Assembly (NCBI RefSeq): GCF_001650345.1
Contig: NZ_LVHF01000018.1
Span: forward strand, 91,041-155,040
DNA from: Photobacterium jeanii
GTDB lineage: Bacteria; Pseudomonadota; Gammaproteobacteria; Enterobacterales; Vibrionaceae
DNA length: 64,000 nt
Direction: 5' to 3'
Notes under the pieces: model-generated
Seen by the model: only the letters and a program-made list of their open reading frames with translations
What the model was told of the DNA's origin: nothing
Database searches by the model: none
Position numbers and translations under genes: made by a program
Shown here: piece by piece, positions 59,828-64,000 of the stretch
Position numbering within the stretch: the first letter of the stretch is position 1
How the letters are laid out: each line of letters starts with the position of its first letter

Positions 59828-62299
59828 ATGAGCCTGAATGGCAGTGGGACAGAATTTAAGTTGAAAAGCATGAAAGAATTAACGGTGCGAGAGGCGGCGC
59901 AAGCGCCAAAAGGCGGTAAGCGTAAGACGCCGACGAAAGCCGACGCAAAAACCGAAGGAAAAACAAGGCGCAAGACTACTAAGAAGCCGGCGGCTAAACG
60001 CAGTGGGCGTAAAAAAACGACCCGCAAGAAACGCCAACCCTCTACTTGGTGGCGAAAGCTGTTGGGCTTTGGCATTAAGCTGGTGATTGTCGTTTTTGCT
60101 GTGGTGCTCTTGGTCGGGATCTATCTCGATACTGTGGTGAAGAATAAATTTGAAGGGCAGTTGTGGAACTTGCCTGCGGTAGTCTACGGGCGAGTGCTCA
60201 CCCTGCAACCGGGGCAGGTTGTGACCTTGGATGAAGTTCGTCGTGAACTGGATTTATTGCAATACCATAAAGTACGCACTCCGCAGCGAGCGGGAGAGTA
60301 TTCGTCTTCGTCGACCCGTATTGAGGTGATCCGTCGTCCGTTTGAATTCGATAACGGGATGGAAGACAAACGTCATGTGATGCTGACTTTCGATGGGAAT
60401 AGCCTCAAGAGTATTCACGAAGTGGCGTCTAAGCGTCAGCTCGGCTATATCCGTATCGAGCCTAAAATGCTGGGGATGATTGGGGCAACTGGGCGCGAGC
60501 AGCGCATGTTCCTGCCACGAGAGCAGTTCCCGGAAGTGTTGGTCGATGCTTTGCTGGTGACCGAAGACCGTGACTTTTATCAGCACGATGGCGTGTCGCC
60601 GTTGGCAATTGTGCGTGCCTTGTTTGCTAACTTGAAAGCAGGGCGCACTGTGCAAGGCGGCAGTACCTTAACCCAGCAGCTAGCGAAGAACCTCTTCTTA
60701 TCGCAAGAGAAAACCTTGTGGCGTAAGTTGCGGGAAGCCTATATCGCTTTGATCTTAGATTATCGCTACAACAAAGATCGGATCTTGGAAGCTTACCTTA
60801 ACGAGATCTATCTTGGACAAAATGGTGGCAAAGAGGTACACGGTTTTGCCCTTGGAGCTCGCTTGTACTTTGGTCGTCCACTGCAAGAGCTGCGTATCGA
60901 TCAGCAAGCCTTGCTGGTGGGATTAGTAAAAGGACCGTCGTACTACAACCCATGGCGTAACCCTGAGCGTGCTCGTGCTCGTCGTGACTTGGTGCTGCGC
61001 CTGATGATGGATAACGGCACCTTAGACGGTAAACAATACGAGTTGGCAGCGTCGCGTCCGTTAGATGTGCAAGCCAAGCCGCGTATTTCGACTCGTCAGC
61101 CCGCGTATTTCCAGCAGTTACAACGTGAACTACGCGCTAAAGTAGGAGATAACTTTACCCCTGGGGTCGGTTTACGAGTGTTCAGTACCCTTGATCCGTT
61201 ATCGCAGCGTGAAGCTGAGAAAATGGTGAGCAAGATGGTGCCTCAACTTAACAAAAAAGCCCGAGTCGATGTTGAGACCGCGCTGGTTGCGGTAGATCGT
61301 GAGAGTGGTGAAGTGCGTGCGATGATCGGTGGCAGCCGTCCGGGGTATGCGGGCTTTAACCGTGCGCTTGATGCTAGCCGTCAAATAGGCTCTTTGGTTA
61401 AGCCTGCGATTTACCTAGCCGCGCTGCGCCAGCCTGAGCGTTATAGCTTAGCGAGCACCATTGATGATAAACCGATTGTGCTCAAAGGCAGTAAAGGTAC
61501 CCATTGGAAGCCGCGTAACTATGACCGTAAATTCCGTGGCCAAGTACCGCTTTACTATGCGCTAGCGAAGTCACTCAATGTGCCGACTGTTAACCTTGGT
61601 ATGGCTGTGGGCTTGGATCAAGTGATCAATACCATGGTGCAACTTGGTGTTGATCGTAACGAGTTGCCGAAGTTGCCATCTATGTTGCTCGGAGCCTTTA
61701 CCTTAACGCCGTTTGAAGTGACCCAGATGTACCAAAGTATCGTTAGTGGTGGTCGTCGTGCAGAGTTAACAGCGCTGCGCTCTGTGGTCGATCAGCAGGG
61801 GATTTTGTTATACCAAAACTATCCGAAAGCAAAACAAGTGGTGCCACAACAAGCGGCGTGGCTGACTACCTACGGAATGAAGAATGTAGTCAGCCAAGGT
61901 ACTGCTCGTTTCTTACAGCCTCAGTTTGGTTGGGCGGCATTGGCGGGTAAAACGGGCACCACGGATAAGAACCGCGATAGTTGGTTTGTCGGTGCGGATG
62001 GGCGTGAAGTGGTTACCGTCTGGGTTGGACGAGACGATAACAAGCCCGTGAACCTGACGGGCTCGTCGGGCGCATTGCGGATGTACAGCCAATACATGAA
62101 AGCGCGTCACCCTGAGCCACTGCGGTTGAGCTGGCCAAGTAAGATCTCGACCGCGAAATATCACCGTCAGCCGGATGGAACCTTCAGCTTTGATTGTCAG
62201 GGCGAACAGTCGCTGCCTGTGTGGGATAACAAAGGACAGCTCAAAGCTCGCTGTGAAGCAGGGGCTTCTGGCTGGGTGAAAGAGATATTTAGCTGGTAG
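59828..62299 (+). CDS. mrcB: penicillin-binding protein 1B (bifunctional transglycosylase/transpeptidase)
   Basis: PBP1b polymerises glycan strands and cross-links them in the periplasm. The 823-residue product has a very basic cytoplasmic tail (about 75 residues of Lys, Arg and Ala), a membrane anchor, a UB2H-like domain (VLTLQPGQVVTLDEVRRELD), a GT51 domain with EDRDFYQHDGVSPLAIVRAL and GGSTLTQQLAKNLFL, and a transpeptidase domain. The catalytic serine is in QIGSLVKPAIYL, the second motif is AKSLNVPT and the third KTGTTDKNRDSWF. An ATG 14 codons later is a possible start. UB2H implies an LpoB-type activator, not encoded here. Confidence 0.96.
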   Translation: MSLNGSGTEFKLKSMKELTVREAAQAPKGGKRKTPTKADAKTEGKTRRKTTKKPAAKRSGRKKTTRKKRQPSTWWRKLLGFGIKLVIVVFAVVLLVGIYLDTVVKNKFEGQLWNLPAVVYGRVLTLQPGQVVTLDEVRRELDLLQYHKVRTPQRAGEYSSSSTRIEVIRRPFEFDNGMEDKRHVMLTFDGNSLKSIHEVASKRQLGYIRIEPKMLGMIGATGREQRMFLPREQFPEVLVDALLVTEDRDFYQHDGVSPLAIVRALFANLKAGRTVQGGSTLTQQLAKNLFLSQEKTLWRKLREAYIALILDYRYNKDRILEAYLNEIYLGQNGGKEVHGFALGARLYFGRPLQELRIDQQALLVGLVKGPSYYNPWRNPERARARRDLVLRLMMDNGTLDGKQYELAASRPLDVQAKPRISTRQPAYFQQLQRELRAKVGDNFTPGVGLRVFSTLDPLSQREAEKMVSKMVPQLNKKARVDVETALVAVDRESGEVRAMIGGSRPGYAGFNRALDASRQIGSLVKPAIYLAALRQPERYSLASTIDDKPIVLKGSKGTHWKPRNYDRKFRGQVPLYYALAKSLNVPTVNLGMAVGLDQVINTMVQLGVDRNELPKLPSMLLGAFTLTPFEVTQMYQSIVSGGRRAELTALRSVVDQQGILLYQNYPKAKQVVPQQAAWLTTYGMKNVVSQGTARFLQPQFGWAALAGKTGTTDKNRDSWFVGADGREVVTVWVGRDDNKPVNLTGSSGALRMYSQYMKARHPEPLRLSWPSKISTAKYHRQPDGTFSFDCQGEQSLPVWDNKGQLKARCEAGASGWVKEIFSW

Positions 62300-62319
62300 T
62301 GACAGTGACGCAAGATAGC

Positions 62320-62354
62320 AAAACGGCTTATCTGAAAAGGTAAGCCGTTTTTTT
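62320..62354. terminator. terminator after mrcB, shared with the HD-GYP gene
   Basis: A 14-bp stem beginning AAAACGGCTTA and closing TAAGCCGTTTT (one T-G pair) with a GAAA loop and a T tract, between convergent genes. Confidence 0.92.
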
Positions 62355-62387
62355 AGCTGTGATAAATGCGTTTAGTGAGCCGATAGA

Positions 62388-63644
62388 TTAATCATCAGGA
62401 TCAAAATAGAACGAGATCCGTACCCGAGGGTTTAAGTAATCGTACACATGCTCAGGGAGTTTATTTGGCGAGACTGCTCGCTCGATTTTCAACTCACCTT
62501 CTTCTAAATCAATGATCGGCGCTTCGTTCGACGGTACCGTTGGATCGTACAGCAGCACATTAGGGTGGAGCAGGCTATTGGTATTAACCGAAATCACCAA
62601 CCCCAATTGCTGGTTCGATAACTGGACCACACTGCCCGGTGGGTAAACGCCCATGAGCTTGACCAATAGCGCCATGTATTCGTTGTTGTACTGATCTTTT
62701 TTGTTTTTGAACAGGTACGACAGTGCGCTGTAAGGGATCCGAGCTTTGCTTGGGTCTTGAGGGTGGCACAAGGTGTCGTAGGCATTCACTACCGCGACCA
62801 GTTGGGCGCAATTATCAATCTCGTCGCCTTTTAACCCTTGTGGGTAACCTGAGCCGTCCACTAACTCGTGGTGCTGATCGAGTATAGGCTTAGACGCTTC
62901 TGGGAAGGTATCAGCGAGATTTGCCAGCTCAAGGCTGTACTTGGTATGCAAACGAAGGTAATTCTCTTCAGGCTGCGTTAGCGGCGTTGTTTTACGCAGG
63001 ATAGCTGTTGGGACTTTCAATTTACCCATATCGTGGAAGAGGGCGCCCAGTGCAATGTTTTTAATCGCCTCGGCAGACATACCGTTTGATTTGGCGAGCA
63101 TCATTGAAATGATGGCGACATTGAGCGAGTGGAAGTAAATGTCTTCATGCTCTTTTTTGTCGTTCATCAAGTGCAATGCGACGTTGTCAGATTCCATCAA
63201 GGCGTCGACCATGGTGCTCACCAAGTCGTGCGCTTCTTCAACCGCGTTTAAAGGGCGGCTTTTGATTTTACTCACAATTGAGCGCAGCTGAGATAGCGAA
63301 CGAGAAAAGTTCTTTTCACAACGTTGTACTCTGAGCTTGTAGTTTTTTAGGTGCTCAATACGGCGCTGTTTCTCTTGCCACAGTTTTTCGGCTTGCTTAT
63401 CGAGATATTGGCTTTCTTGCTCTGAGATCGCTTCAGGTTGGCTATCCGGTGCTAAAGGCGTGGTATCGCTTTTTTCCGGGATCAGGTATACGTACTTGAG
63501 GTTCAAGTTCTTGATCAAGCGAAGCTGCTGTTTATCTTTGATTTTAAAGTGGTTCAGCAGGAAGGGATGTTCAGTCCATTGAAGCGGTAACTTGACGTAT
63601 AAACCGATAGTCAAGCGATCTACCGCCAGTTTAATATTTGCCAT
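62388..63644 (-). CDS. DUF3391 plus HD-GYP domain protein, possible c-di-GMP phosphodiesterase
   Basis: HD-GYP proteins hydrolyse cyclic di-GMP. The 418-residue product has an N-terminal DUF3391 region (about 1-130) and an HD-GYP domain. Visible metal-site residues are His172, His204-Asp205 (in FHDMGK), His233 and His258-His259, then DGSGYPQGLKG at 263-273. The ligand usually Asp in VADxYDAL is Asn287 (VVNAYDTL), which may lower or alter activity. No membrane segments or response-regulator domain are present, so it is cytosolic. It is convergent with mrcB; the nearest other gene is the tRNA. Confidence 0.85.
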   Translation of the reverse strand: MANIKLAVDRLTIGLYVKLPLQWTEHPFLLNHFKIKDKQQLRLIKNLNLKYVYLIPEKSDTTPLAPDSQPEAISEQESQYLDKQAEKLWQEKQRRIEHLKNYKLRVQRCEKNFSRSLSQLRSIVSKIKSRPLNAVEEAHDLVSTMVDALMESDNVALHLMNDKKEHEDIYFHSLNVAIISMMLAKSNGMSAEAIKNIALGALFHDMGKLKVPTAILRKTTPLTQPEENYLRLHTKYSLELANLADTFPEASKPILDQHHELVDGSGYPQGLKGDEIDNCAQLVAVVNAYDTLCHPQDPSKARIPYSALSYLFKNKKDQYNNEYMALLVKLMGVYPPGSVVQLSNQQLGLVISVNTNSLLHPNVLLYDPTVPSNEAPIIDLEEGELKIERAVSPNKLPEHVYDYLNPRVRISFYFDPDD

Positions 63645-63887
63645 GATAAATAGAGCAACCAGTTAAACAGCAAGCAAGACGATGGTTCGTCTTAATATTA
63701 TGGTGTGTGCTGTTGTAATATTTTGTAATGGTACGGCTAACTAGCACAAAGTTGTGATGACATTATGTCACTGTGCGTAATGATACCAGCAAGCTAACTG
63801 CTCACAAATATTAATCATTTAGCATAACTGGCGTAAAAGCACATTCTTTGATTGCAATCTAATGCGCTGGTTTGCGGTAGAAAAGAT

Positions 63888-63920
63888 AAAAAAAAACCTC
63901 ATCCGAAGATGAGGTTTTTT
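63888..63920 (-). terminator. terminator downstream of tRNA-Thr
   Basis: On the minus strand CCTCATC-TTCG-GATGAGG (63897-63914) is followed by nine T residues. It is a classic stable UUCG terminator that ends the tRNA operon transcribed leftward from beyond the window. Confidence 0.95.
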
Positions 63921-63926
63921 AAAGAA

Positions 63927-64000
<74 letters not shown>

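Overview
The window is a chromosomal segment of a gammaproteobacterium, almost certainly a member of the Vibrionaceae (Vibrio, Photobacterium or a close relative; I cannot fix the genus). The evidence is the run murC-ftsQ-ftsA-ftsZ-lpxC-dciA-secA-mutT-yacG-zapD-coaE-pilDCBA-nadC-ampD-pdhR-aceEF-lpd, a LuxR/HapR-family quorum regulator gene next to hpt, and a lone DUF721/DciA gene between lpxC and secA where enterics carry secM. It is dense core genome. I see no prophage, transposase, CRISPR array or obvious genomic island.

Region 1 (1-12.7 kb): the 3' end of the division and cell wall cluster, lpxC, the helicase loader gene dciA on the opposite strand, secA, mutT, then a minus-strand block yacG-zapD-coaE-pilD. 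Region 2 (11.8-17.5 kb): the type IV pilus assembly genes pilD, pilC, pilB and pilA, then nadC. Region 3 (17.7-25.8 kb): ampD, the regulator pdhR and the pyruvate dehydrogenase genes aceE, aceF (three lipoyl domains) and lpd. Two PdhR-box palindromes lie before pdhR, and a long dyad lies in the aceE leader. Region 4 (25.8-33.3 kb): aphA, a cluster of decayed palindromic repeats, two tandem chemoreceptor genes with nearly identical signalling halves, and a patatin/outer-membrane-barrel protein gene.

Region 5 (33.5-40.5 kb): acnB, a glycerate uptake and phosphorylation cassette (gntP-type permease, glycerate kinase, CdaR-type regulator) with a perfect 13-bp dyad between regulator and permease, and yacL. 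Region 6 (40.5-47.9 kb): glnK-amtB behind a strong sigma-54 promoter match, a Fur-box-preceded ferric iron ABC transporter (fbpABC type), the LuxR/HapR/LitR regulator and hpt. Region 7 (47.9-64 kb): can, the yadGH ABC exporter, panC-panB-folK-pcnB, gluQ, dksA, sfsA, thpR, hrpB, mrcB, an HD-GYP-type protein with an altered metal-site residue, and a tRNA-Thr(TGT) cut by the window edge.

The genes are mostly well-known housekeeping genes. I did not find a convincing new multi-gene system. The observations most worth checking are in regulatory DNA: a yacL terminator whose stem matches the NtrC-site core upstream of the glnK sigma-54 promoter, the cdaR/gntP dyad, the aceE leader dyad, the paired PdhR boxes, and the palindrome cluster near 26.8 kb. 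Near-identical MCP halves and the HD-GYP Asn287 substitution follow.
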